NCBI RefSeq assembly: GCF_003576645.1
Contig: NC_044917.1
Span: 3,937,404 to 4,001,403 of the forward strand
DNA length: 64,000 bases
From: Ipomoea triloba
Lineage: Eukaryota; Streptophyta; Magnoliopsida; Solanales; Convolvulaceae
Direction of reading: 5' to 3'
Shown one piece after another: positions 15,923 through 27,254 of the stretch (its first letter is position 1; each line of letters opens with the position of its first letter). The notes under the pieces are model-generated. The model had not been told where the DNA came from and made no database searches. It saw only the letters and a program-made list of their open reading frames with translations. Position numbers and translations under genes: made by a program.

Positions 15923-16943
15923 AGACTTTTACACTTTACTATGAGTTTAATTTTGATATCCATTATCATATTTGTTTGTCTATTTTTATTATTCTACTAT
16001 TGAAATTAAATTCTTTACTAATTGCAAAACTCATTAATCTTTTTTATTTATTTAATTACTTACTTTTAAATAATGGAATAATAAATAACGTTGTTATGAA
16101 AGATAACGTTATTATGGAGAGATGACAAGAAAAATCTGCAATTATTACCTAATGGTGAATCATAGAGAGGATAAGCCATTCAATACATATGTAAGACCAT
16201 GATATCATTATCCAAACCATGAACTTGCTAGGTATTCTAAAATTATCTAATTCAAGTATCACGCGGTGCACCTTAACTAATAACTAAATAAGAAGATGAA
16301 GATAATAGCTAATTAGGTATCATGCGACTAGGAGATTCCATTACTATAAATACCTCATAAGCTGCTTCCTATCCTAGATGGATCATGCATGCACAATATA
16401 CTATACGAACATCAAACTGGGATTGGAATTACTCAAACCATAGCTTTAGTCTCTCCTGTCTTTGTCATTATGCACTTGGGACAAGCTGTTTGAAATAGTT
16501 GACACTATCAATAATTATACTTTCTACAATTTGATATTTTTATAATATAATAAGAATATAATGTTATATAAAATTTAATTTTTTGCTCCTACTTATTTTT
16601 CTCTCTCTAATATGATTATGGCATGGGTTTTAATTTTAAACTGACTTTAGGATATAAAAATAAAGCCAGGGGACGTCATAACTCATAGCCCTAGCTTATT
16701 AAACAATTGAAGAATAGTGACTCAAGGACACCTACCTAGTCTAAAGTCTAAAATATAAATATAGTACACATCAGCCATTTACACGAAACTATTAAATTAA
16801 TGAAAGAAATTGAAATATATTTCATTACACCAGAGAATTGTTCTGCATAAACTAATTGGGAGCAATACTGATCGAAGCCTATACGGCTACATCTGTCCCT
16901 GCACAAATATAAAAACTTCGTTTGGCAAATGGACGCCTAGGCC
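15923..16943. other. Intergenic, AT-rich
   Basis: No gene, RNA or clear repeat is recognised between the two MITEs. Open frames are short. Confidence 0.5.
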
Positions 16944-16952
16944 ACCAATATT

Positions 16953-17809
16953 GGCAAATTATAATGCGCACCACGTACCTAAACGACGTCGTTTTGAGCA
17001 TTGTAAACTAATCATCCGTTTTTTTTGGAAATCACGTTTCCCGTTTCGGGCGTTCTTTGTATTTATGTTAATATTCTGTGTATTCCAGGCAATCATTCTG
17101 TGTATTTTAGGCAACCGTTCTGTGTATTATAGGCAACCGTTATGTGTATTCATGTTAGTAACACATGTTGTGATTTCATGTTAGTAACAGATGTTGTGAT
17201 GTGTTTGTGCATTCGAATGTTTAGGATGATGGGTTCTGTGTATTTTGTGTAAATATTATGTGTATTCATGTTATTAACACAAGTTGTGATGTGTTTAATT
17301 TGTGCATTCGAATGTTAGGAGGATGAGTTCTGTGTATTACGGGCATCAATATTCTGTGTATTATGGGCAAACATTCTGTGTATTCTAGGCAAACGTTATG
17401 TGTATTCTATATAATGATTATGTGTATTATAGATAATGAATGTGTATTCTATATAATGATTATGTGTATTATAGATAATGAATTCCCTTTCTATATAATG
17501 ATTATGTGTATTATAGATAATGAATTCCCTAGAGTCATTCGCGTCCACTAACATCTGTGTATTGAATTCCCTAGAGTCATTCGCGTCCACTAACATCTGT
17601 GTATTTTGTGTCAATATTCTGTGTATTATGGGCAAACATTCTGTGTATTCTAAGCAAACTTTCTGTGTATTATAGATAATGATTATGTGTATTATAGATA
17701 ATGAATTCCCTGAGTCATTCGCGTCCGCGTCTACTAACACCGAAACGACGTCGTTTTACGTACGTGGTGCACATTGCTATGTGCACCGTGGTGCAGGGTA
17801 TAACGATTG
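16953..17809. mobile_element. Mutator-like MITE carrying an internal minisatellite
   Basis: It is flanked by ACCAATATT (16944-16952 and 17810-17818), a 9-bp target duplication. Near the ends are inverted motifs: GCACCACGTACCTAAACGAC (16967 onward) and, at 17740-17775, AAACGACGTCGTTTTACGTA followed by CGTGGTGCAC. Between about 17070 and 17720 runs a degenerate repeat built from 'TTCTGTGTATTATAGGCAAA' and 'TTATGTGTATTATAGATAAT'. A 'GAATTCCCTAGAGTCATTCG'-containing unit is repeated three times near 17521-17725. Non-autonomous; open frames inside are repeat by-products. Confidence 0.7.
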
Positions 17810-17894
17810 ACCAATATTAGCTTCGCCGGATTAATCTTAAGCTTAGCCCTTCAATTCAGGGAAACTTTTTAGTATATTTAAATTGTTTTTCTTT

Positions 17895-18040
17895 TTTTTT
17901 TTTTGACCAAAGATCTTGTGGTTAAGCGGTACCCGGTGTCCCGATTAACACTCTTACATGGATGATGACTCTCGTTGTGCGCTTCAGTAGGTTGAGAAAG
18001 TAGATGGGAGTGGGTTCGAGAATACTACATTGTAACAGAG
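17895..18040 (+). mobile_element. tRNA-derived SINE-like element
   Basis: There is an A-box-like TGGTTAAGCGG near 17920 and a B-box-like GTGGGTTCGAGAA near 18010. The spacing (~90 bp) is longer than in a tRNA, so it is a SINE head and not a tRNA gene. Poly-T tracts flank it (17888 and 18063). A minus-strand B-box-like 'gattcgaacctc' follows at about 18092, possibly a second fragment. I could not fix a target duplication. Confidence 0.5.
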
Positions 18041-18741
18041 TCAGTAGTACTAAAAAAACAACTTTTTTTTTTCTCATATATAGTTTTAGTAAGATTCGAA
18101 CCTCTAAATTACCGCTTCTAATGCTTCTAGTGGGATTTGAACCATCACATTACAGCCTCCAATTTTGACTTGTTGGGTAGGGGAGAGCACCTTTCTGATA
18201 TTATGATACAATTAATAGATATAGTGTCTATATCCAGAAGGACCAGAATACCAAAATAATTAATTGAAGTTTGTGATTAATTGAAATGAAATTTGGTACA
18301 TCCTAATATAAGCCCATGTTCGCTGAACGTATTATCATTCAATTCCACAGTTACGATTTCATTTCAACGCCAATAATGGCTAATGGTAACATGTTTTCAG
18401 AAATTCCCGCATCTCGTGGAGTCCCACATCGCATCATCCGGGACCACGCGATCCACCCCGTTGAAAGATCAGACGTGGGCCCCGCTACAGCCAGACGCCT
18501 CCACAGCCGTCCATCTCATCTTAGAACCATATCGTAGTCATAAATTAAAGTAGCCGTTACCTAAGATTAAAAAAAAAACAAAAACATGCGTTATTTGCCG
18601 ACATCAAACTGCTCCATGCGATTTGTGTTTTGAATAATGCACCAAAAGCAACAAAATTTCTCACGAATTTTTTAATGATGATTTAATACAGCAAATCCTA
18701 CGTATTAAGGATCCGTCCCCCACTTTAAAGCGTTTTTCCAT
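18041..18741. other. Upstream region of the OSCA1-like gene
   Basis: Intergenic/promoter sequence. The stretch 18415-18530 is notably less AT-rich, with GGACCACGCGATCC. No gene is supported; the 73-residue open frame at 18316 has no recognisable domain. Confidence 0.4.
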
Positions 18742-19939
18742 TTATGTTTTCTTTCTCAGATATTTTTTGTACTCCATCTTGTCTGTTTTTCTGCTTTCCA
18801 CCTCCATTGCAGCGGCAAAAAGCTTTTTTTGACGCTGTCGTTTTGCTCTTTGCACTTTTACTGGGCTCCACACTTCACTTTTGCAGTCTCTTCTCTTCTC
18901 TTCGTTTTCAGCTCTTTCGCTGTTACGAGATTCATATACAGACTGACAGACATATACGTGAAGGTAAGGTACATACACACTTCCCGTTCGAGCTCTTCTT
19001 CTCAAAATACCTGTAATTCTGTTTTTATTATGAAAATTATAATGTTGAATTTCTCTTTAGACATATTTTTGTGCTATCTGGAATTTGCTGTATTTTTATT
19101 GTAATTTTATCATGAATGGTGAAGGACTGAATTGAAGGTAGTGCTCTTGTAATCCAGGAAAAATGATTTTCTGCAGTAGATTTGTTTCAAGTAATGGCTG
19201 GTTATGTTTATTATCTGGTATTGCTTTTAGATGGTAAAATTAAGAATTACTGAGACTCTTTTGACTCTGAGTCAAGGAAGGATGTCTTAATAATGTCTAG
19301 CATGTGAATTATGATGGCGCCTTAGGGACCATTGACAACTGGATATTTTTCTGGATAAACTATGTATGTATGTGTGTCTATTTATGAATTATACATTCAT
19401 ATACAATTGTATAACTGTGGTGGGGGCATGATGAATGGTGTTGCGTCATCCGTGATGGTGATGACATGGATAGGAATTATATTGAACTGTTGATGTGGGA
19501 AAGTTGTGCATTCCCAATTTGCTTTATTATTGGGTTTATCGAGGCAAACCCCACTCCTCTTCCGAGTATGTGAGTAAACCCTCGCCCTGTGATCCTAGCC
19601 GGCAAAGGACCACAAGGAGGTTAACCAGCCTAGGTTGCCCATAGCTGACCGGCTCAAACCCGGGTGGCAGACGGTTTCGAACTCAGGACCTCACGGCCGC
19701 GAGCGTCTTGGTCTTGCCACTCAGGCTGCCCTTACGGGCCCAATTTGCTTTATTATGTATTGAGGGATTGTAGTAGATGATCACACGGTGCAAAATTTGC
19801 CGCTTGGCCTGTGTTCTAGCTTCCTTCTTGCTCTTCTTCCTAACAAAAATACTTCTACTTGATCCATGTTTATGCTTCACATATGATGTTTTCATAAGGG
19901 GTTTTATATTGCAGGAAAATATTCGTTTGATGCAGGCGT
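18742..19939 (+). other. Probable 5' UTR exon and leader intron of the OSCA1-like gene
   Basis: A pyrimidine-rich leader (about 18742-18963) ends at a good donor, GAAG|GTAAGG. A plausible acceptor, TTATATTGCAG, lies at about 19914, 26 bases before the ATG. A leader intron of ~950 bp is inferred; no transcript evidence is available. The intron hosts a SINE. Confidence 0.5.
19531..19738 (-). mobile_element. tRNA-derived SINE with 18-bp target duplication
   Basis: On the minus strand it starts with a tRNA-like head: A-box-like GCCTGAGTGGCAAGACC and B-box GAGTTCGAAACC, about 40 bases apart. The flanks are identical, CCCAATTTGCTTTATTAT at 19513-19530 and 19739-19756. The perfect duplication suggests a recent insertion. 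The body is GC-richer than its surroundings. It lies in the proposed leader intron of the OSCA1-like gene. Confidence 0.8.
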
Positions 19940-22900
19940 ATGGCAACTCTTAGTGATATAGGTGTTGCAGCTGCAATTAATATCCTCAGTGCATTTGCCT
20001 TCTTTGTGGCATTTGCTGTCCTTCGATTACAGCCTGTCAATGATCGGGTCTACTTCCCGAAATGGTATCTGAAGGGTTTAAGAAATACCCCCTTGCACTC
20101 GGGGACACTAGTCCACAGATTTGTCAATTTGGATTTCCGGTCTTACTTGAGATTTCTCGACTGGATGCCTGCTGCATTGCAAATGCCAGAAGCAGAGCTT
20201 ATTGATCATGCAGGACTAGACTCTGCTGTTTACTTGAGGATTTACTTGACTGGGTATTTGCAACTTCTTTTTTGCTTTTTTAAAATCCAAACACTATTCA
20301 ACTAGAGAGATTATAAACCAATTAGTGTCTGAAAAAGTCTGAAGACTCAGTCTGCTTAATGCCCATAATACAACTCTATATTTGGCAGTCGTCAAAATTA
20401 TGCCATCATTCACTTAGATGTAGCATATGTGCCTGCCTGACCCTGCTGCCTAGAGATGTAGTCTATGTACCTATTGGTACCTGCCCAAGGCCCTGAACCT
20501 TTTTGAATGGTAGTCTATGTATTTGCATGAACCTAAAGCTCAGAGATGCTCGATTGGATTTATAGAGGAAAAAGAATATAGTAGTCAAGGAGGGTGGGGT
20601 GAAGAACCATTGTCTTGACTTGACTTAAGTCACTACTACAGTTAACGAATGTTTGGAAATAAGCAAATATTGGCTTTAATGATGATATGCATATGCATGC
20701 TCATAGCATATATTAGTTTCTTCTAAGCCTTTCATGATGACAAGACAAGTTCATTAGAGTATAATTTTATGTTTTTGGACTAATATTTTTTCTCATTATT
20801 TATTTACTTTCCCTAACGCAGGATTAAAATATTTGTTCCTATTGCTTTCATCGCTTTTACAGTCATGGTTCCAGTTAATTGGACAAATCGCACCTTGGAG
20901 CAATCTAATTTGACTTATAGTGATTTAGACAAGCTCTCGATTTCAAATATACCTAGGGGATCCCAGAGGTTTGCAATACACTTTGGATTTGGCTATTTTA
21001 TTTTTCCGAATTGCATCTAATATCTATTTATGTGTATACAACTTCTATTTTCATTTTACTCTTTCTACTGCTCATTTTGTGGCCTTTGGCCTTGCTTCTT
21101 AGTTAGTACATATATAGTATTAGAACTGTAAGTTTTGTTTGTTGGACAAGAAAATGTGATGTTGTTAACATGATGATTTCTGTTTGTCCTTAAAAAAACA
21201 CATTTACGACAGTTTGTTTTTCAAACAATTCATTAACTCTCATATATTCTTTACTTTTTGTGGGTTCCAAACTTGGTTTATACCACTTTGTAAAGCAAGC
21301 ATGACAATATTTTAGTGCAGGAAGAGTAATAATTGTGTATATAATTGCATACTTACTGTGCTCAAATCTTGCCTAAATAAATTTTCATTATGTTTTTCAC
21401 TTGACATTTATTGCAGATTCTGGACTCACTTAGTAATGGCTTATATGTTTACCTTCTGGACATGTTATGTGTTAAAAAGGGAGTATGAGATTGTTGCATC
21501 AATGAGGTTACATTTTCTTGCATCAGAACATCGGCGCCCTGATCAATTTACTGTAAGGGACAATTATGTCTGTCTATTTAATTTATTATGATGACTTTTG
21601 TGTGATTTCATTATAATCAGGATCTCATCATAAACCTCCACAGTTTGGAGAAATGGTCTTGCAATCTGTGCCATTGAAATGATTATGACAAAATGATCTT
21701 AAGATTTAGTGCATGCTTTTTAACCGGTGAAAATTTTCAATTTGCTTCAGGTACTTGTTAGAAATGTGCCACCAGACCCTGATGAATCGGTTAGTGAGCT
21801 TGTGGAGCACTTCTTTATGGTCAACCATCCAGATCACTATCTCACTCATCAGGTTTTACTTCCCTTTTTCGGTTCTTGATGTGATGACACATTGAGCTTA
21901 TATACTTGCAAATTTAATAACTAGTCATGCTTCTACTTGCATTTAAGGTTGTATACAATGCGAACAAACTGTCAGAACTTGTCAGTGAGAAGAAGAAAAA
22001 GCAGAATTGGCTTGACTACTATCAACTAAAGTTTGCAAGAAAACAGTTGGAAAGGCCAAGATTTAAGGTAATATACTCTTGGCTTAGTAACTGTTTAGGT
22101 TGCAATTAAGTTGCTTTTATAGCAGTTTTAATGTGGTCGGAATGCTTATTTCTCATTTCAAATTACTAACAACTTGCTGGGAATATGTTTTACCTTAAAA
22201 ACAGGGTGGTTTTCTTGGCTGTTATGGTGAGAGTGTGGATGCAATCGATTTCTATAGTTCTGAAATTGAAAGACTCTCAAGGGAGGTAAGAACACTTTAT
22301 TAGAAACATTTCCTCTGATTTTACTCAAACATTGTTGAAACATTATAGCAAGTAACCTTCCAACTTTTGTTTTCTGTATATGTGGTCTCATGGATACATG
22401 AATTTCTTTTTTTTATTATTATTATTTTTGTTCTTTCATAAAAACTTTACTCGTAGTGATCTATGGCAGATATCTACAGAGAGGACGAACATTATCAGCA
22501 AAAGCAAATATATAGTTCCAGCTGCGTTTGTTTCCTTCAAGACACGATGGGCTGCTGCTGTTTGTGCACAAACACAACAGTCTCGAAACCCAACCATCTG
22601 GCTGACTGAGTGGGCCCCGGAGCCTCGTGATGTGTACTGGGATAATCTGGCAATTCCATACGTTTCACTGGCAATCAGAAAGCTTGTTGTTGGCGTGGCG
22701 TTCTTCTTCCTTACCTTTTTCTTCATGATTCCCATTGCCTTTGTACAGTCTCTCGCTAACATTGAGGGAATAGAGAAGGTCTTTCCCTTCCTGAAGACCA
22801 TAATTGAAATGTGAGTATCCCGCCCGCCCCTCCATCACAATATCACATTGCTTCTCAAAGTTCATTGACAACATCTCCTAATTCCTTCGTTTATTCATGC

Positions 22901-24356
22901 CCCCGTTTTCTCACTTTTCCTTGTGCAGGAAAGCGGTGAAGTCTTTCATACAAGGATTTCTTCCCGGGATTGCTTTGAAGATTTTTCTTATATTTCTACC
23001 CTCAATACTGATGCTAATGTCAAAATTTGAAGGATTTGGCTCCATATCAGCTCTTGAGAGGCGATCTGCAACAAGATACTATATTTTCCAGTTCATCAAT
23101 GTATTTCTTGGAAGCATCATCACGGGGACCGCTTTTCAACAACTAAATAATTTTCTCCATCAATCTGCAAATGAGTAAGTTTTCGCCTTGTATATATATT
23201 CATTCTGAGTGTGTAGAATTGTTTGCCTAAAAGTAAAAGTTTGGGCTGTATTGCAGTATCCCAAAGACAGTTGGAGTATCGATCCCGATGAAGGCAACCT
23301 TCTTTATTACTTATATAATGGTGGATGGATGGGCAGGAGTTGCGGGGGAGATTCTGAGGTTGAAGCCTTTAATAATGTTTCACTTGAAGAATTTCTTCTT
23401 GGTGAAGACGGAGAAGGATAGGGAAGAAGCTATGGATCCTGGGAGTCTTGGTTTCAACACAGGCGAACCTCAAATCCAGCTTTATTTCTTACTTGGCCTG
23501 GTTTATGCTGTCGTCTCTCCAATTTTACTCCCCTTCATTATAGTGTTCTTCACCCTAGCTTATGTCGTATATCGCCACCAGGTAGGTAAAACCTATTGAA
23601 GTTATTCATTTAATCATACATTCATGCATATATAAGAACACTTTTCATCTATTTGGCCATTTTTCAACATTATTTAGATCATCAATGTGTACAACCAAGA
23701 GTACGAGAGTGCAGCAGCATTCTGGCCAGATGTGCACGGGCGAATTGTAACTGCTCTTATCGTCTCGCAACTGCTTCTGATGGGATTGCTGAGCACAAAA
23801 CGGGCCTCTCATTCAACTCCGTTGCTTATTACACTGCCAATACTCACTATATGGTTCCATTTGTTTTGTAAAGGCCGCTATGAACCAGCTTTCATCAGAT
23901 ATCCTCTTCAGGTATTGTTGAGCATAAATAATATATAAACATAAATGTGCAATCTAACTATCAGCTTAAGCTTTTAATTGAGATGAAGCACATGCTTCAA
24001 TTGGTATTAATCATTTTCTACCATTCTGTTTGCTTGTGATATATAACAAAATTTGTATCTTTTCTCCAACTTCCATTTTTGGTGGCGTTTAGGAGGCGAT
24101 GATGAAAGATACGCTGGAACGCACAAAGGAACCCAACTTGAACTTGAAACAGTACCTCCACAACGCCTACATCCACCCAGTGTTCAATGCCGGAGATGAT
24201 GGCGACGACAGTGACACTGGCAGTGAAGATTTGGAGCAGCAACCCACACTTGTTCCGACAAAGCGCCAATCTTCAAGGAACACGCCGCGGCCCAGTCAAA
24301 AGAGCCAGTCGTCTCGTTACCTTCTGTCCGAGGTTGAGCTTAAGTCGCAGGTATAA
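19940..24356 (+). CDS. OSCA1-like: OSCA1/CSC1-type hyperosmolality-gated calcium-permeable channel
   Basis: A plasma-membrane mechano/osmosensitive cation channel (DUF221/TMEM63 family) that lets calcium in under hyperosmotic stress. Coding exons: 19940-20253, 20822-20968, 21417-21552, 21751-21852, 21948-22067, 22205-22285, 22470-22810, 22929-23174, 23257-23581, 23678-23911, 24093-24356. All junctions stay in frame and give 769 aa, as expected for OSCA1 (~770). The N-terminus MATLSDIGVAAAINILSAFA plus LRLQPVNDRVYFPKWYLKG is the OSCA1 signature. Order: N-terminal membrane helices, a cytosolic RRM-like region (VLVRNVPPDPDES onward, about 200-350), the multi-helix pore region with the QGFLPGIALKIFLIFLPSIL segment, and an acidic/polar C-tail. 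No truncation or frameshift is seen. Clade placement is by recalled sequence; which OSCA1 paralogue is unclear. Confidence 0.95.
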
Positions 24357-25482
24357 CTATAAGGGGGACAACCAAACCTCTTTTCCTACTATGTTGTAGT
24401 ATTCCTCTGCGCTTCAGCTTTCAAGTATATATCATCCTTCAGTAGTCTTTACCTTAGATTTTCAGAGTACAGTACTAGAGGGAAATCAATTTCATTTTTC
24501 CCCTATTTTTCACCCATCCATACACACTTTTAATTTCATCCTTACAACTAAAGTCTATAAAATGTCAATATACAGTAAATGTTTTGTTTTGGGTGACGAA
24601 GAAGTGCAACCACTAATGAATGGTGTGTACTAGGTATTGTCATTCTAATTGGCAAAGGGATCAGTTCAAACAAAGAAGTCAATAGATTACTTTCACTGGG
24701 TGTCAAACTTAGAACATTGTAGTTACCAACTAACTTTTATGACTTAGTTTGACAATTAACCAGTTAAATATATCAAACATTATGACGAAGGTGCGCTACC
24801 ATTTTGCCGTGATTGCCTCTCCCATCTTGAATATCTTCTGGTCGTTGAGAAAGTCACAACTTTGGAGGGACTAAATTTATGGTTAGGCACCACCACAAGA
24901 TTTCACATGAAAATAAATATTTATTTATTGTAATCTGAATCATTGTGGTCTAAAATTCTTAATTAACTTCGATTCCAAACTTCTAGAGCGTAATAATATA
25001 TTCCTGTAATTAAATATACCTCATGTACTCTTATAGTGGAATATAAAAATGATACTCTACTTCTTTTTTTTAAATTGTGATCATAATGTTGATTTAAATA
25101 TATTAATTATTATTTTTTTAAATTTTTCAAATATACAAGTACAAATGTATTTTATATTTTTCTTTCCTCCGTTTTCATTCCTTCAAAAAAAAAATTTAAA
25201 AAAATTCTCAATTAATAAATCTACTACAAATATCATCATTTTCTGAAAATAATAAACATAAAAAAGGAGAGAGAGCTTGGACAAACATGTGGTGCCAAAT
25301 AAAGAAAATACGAGTAATTATTTAATAATGGAGCCCACAACAAATACAGCTGTTTCAAATATAATATTTCTTACTTTTTTTTTTTTGAAGATATATATTT
25401 GTTACTATTATTGACTAACTATTGAAGACTGCAATTAGGCAGGTCATCTGGTCCGAGTGAGACAGATATTGGGTAAATGGGT
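24357..25482. other. Intergenic, 3' flank of OSCA1-like
   Basis: AT-rich with poly-T/poly-A stretches. No gene or clear repeat is seen. Confidence 0.45.
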
Positions 25483-25492
25483 CAATTGAACC

Positions 25493-25652
25493 GACAAATT
25501 TTTTTTTTTTAATACTACTAACTCTATTAGAATGCAGTATCTGTTCATAATTACTTTCTCGAGTCAGCCAGCATTGCCCCCACTGAGGCTCGAACCCACC
25601 ACCTCCCGTATAAAGAGAAGGGTTTGATGCCATTGGACTACAAGGTCCTTGG
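25493..25652 (-). mobile_element. tRNA-derived SINE
   Basis: On the minus strand there is an A-box-like TTGTAGTCCAATGGCATC and a B-box GTGGGTTCGAGCC, followed downstream by an A-tail (seen as poly-T at 25500-25511 on the plus strand). Flanking CAATTGAACC at 25483-25492 and 25653-25662 reads as a target-site duplication. No coding function. Confidence 0.7.
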
Positions 25653-25662
25653 CAATTGAACC

Positions 25663-27254
25663 ATTTAACCGACATTTAAACATTTATTTGCCCATATATC
25701 TTCCTGGCACATACTACTTTTTTTTTTTGGCACATACTACTTATAAAAGGTAGAAGAAACTTGAATCGTTTAAAAAAAAAATTTAAATTAAATTTAATCC
25801 AACAAAATATAAATGATATTTAAGGGAAAAAAAACCTAAAAAATGATTATTCCAGACGTGTCGCACAATCATGTGTATAATCGACAAGGCTACTTAAATT
25901 AAGAATACAAGAAACGACACCGATTCATTGAACAGCTGTTGCCGACAACCCATAGCCTTTCCCAAAGTGTGAAATGACAATTGTAACCAAATATCGTCCT
26001 GAATTTGCATCGAATCCCTTCACGATAGAATAATGTTTTTGGGTAATCAATGGGCGACCCCTCGAAATAGCCAAAATTCACACCGCCCCTAAAGATGGAA
26101 ACGCTCTATATTTGCGTGTGATGACAGTAAATATACAAGTGGAATGGTTGGTGTTTGAGTAATTGCACACTGTATTTTACACGTTTCCAGTTTCTTACTA
26201 CCCCACACTGCATATAATACTAGGAATCTTTATATACTATATTAAATCATTTTATATTAAGAAAATGATAAGGAGACTTCAACTAAAATTATGATTTAGT
26301 GTTTATAGACTGATATGTCAGTGACAGCGATGTTGACTCGTTGGGCTTCGGTAAATTAATAAAGTATATATGAACAGACACTATATGTAACATGATCAAT
26401 AGTACTAAACAAATGATTAAGTGTTTAAATTTTATTAGAGAGGAAGGAAAAGAAATTAATAAAAATTATTTTCTACTATTTAATTCACTACTTTACATAA
26501 AAATTACACTTTTGAGATTACATAATATTTTCAAAAATCTTACATGACTTGAAAATTTTTTTAATTTAATTTTGGTAAATTACACTTTTGAGATTGCATA
26601 ATATTTTCAAAAATATTACATGACTCGAATTTTATTTTTTTTAAAGTAATTTTTAATAACTGTTACCAAAATTAAATTAAACAAGAGAGTATAATATTAC
26701 AATAATTAAATAGATTTTTGAAAGTTGTATAAATTTTAATGTTTTGTTATTAGATCATGCTAAAAATTCCTACAATTATCACTTAATTTGGAAGTATATC
26801 TTTTATCAAATATATAAATTTCTTATTACAGTCAATTTACCAGTAATATATGACAATAAATAGTTTTCTGTTTTTGTTGACTACCTTTGCAAATTAATAA
26901 CATAGATACAAAATAAATAAATGTTAAAGAAAACATATATTAAGAAGTGATTTGAGTAGAAAATGGTATAATATCACTGAAAACACAAAATATCCATTTA
27001 TGTATAGCACCACAAAATTATACATTACACAAACGGAAATCTCATGTCACCATTTCACCTTCTCATCTGTTCATAACTTTTCTGTAAAAAGAACATCATC
27101 ATTATGCTAATATACCGATGAATATATGGAGAACAGCAAAAATAAATCTTGGTTTCTTCAGCAGAACCCAGAAAACGAATAATTAATTAATCATAACAGG
27201 AACAAGCTAATTAAGTTTACAGGCCGGCCGGCCGGCTGGCCGGAAAATCAAGAT
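25663..27254. other. Intergenic, AT-rich, with a tandem duplication
   Basis: No gene is supported. A 76-bp unit is duplicated head to tail (26501-26576 and 26577-26652; both begin AAATTACACTTTTGAGATT). A GGCC/GGCCG run at 27222-27242 lies just past the stop codon of the minus-strand glycosyltransferase and would fall in its 3' UTR. Confidence 0.5.
26501..26652. repeat. 76-bp tandem duplication
   Basis: Two adjacent copies share 'attacacttttgagatt', 'cataatattttcaaaaat' and 'ttacatgact', with a few substitutions. Function unknown. Confidence 0.75.

Noticed and set aside
17363..17740. Repetitive open frames on both strands (MCIIDNE- and HNHYIE-type repeats)
   Set aside because: They are translations of the minisatellite within the MITE at 16953-17809.
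19600..19740. Possible tRNA gene (A and B boxes)
   Set aside because: The head does not fold into a full tRNA, the element continues ~130 bp past it, and it is flanked by an 18-bp duplication, so it is a SINE.
22158..22874. Minus-strand open frames opposite the OSCA1-like exons
   Set aside because: Shadows of conserved plus-strand exons; they cross intron boundaries without splice logic.
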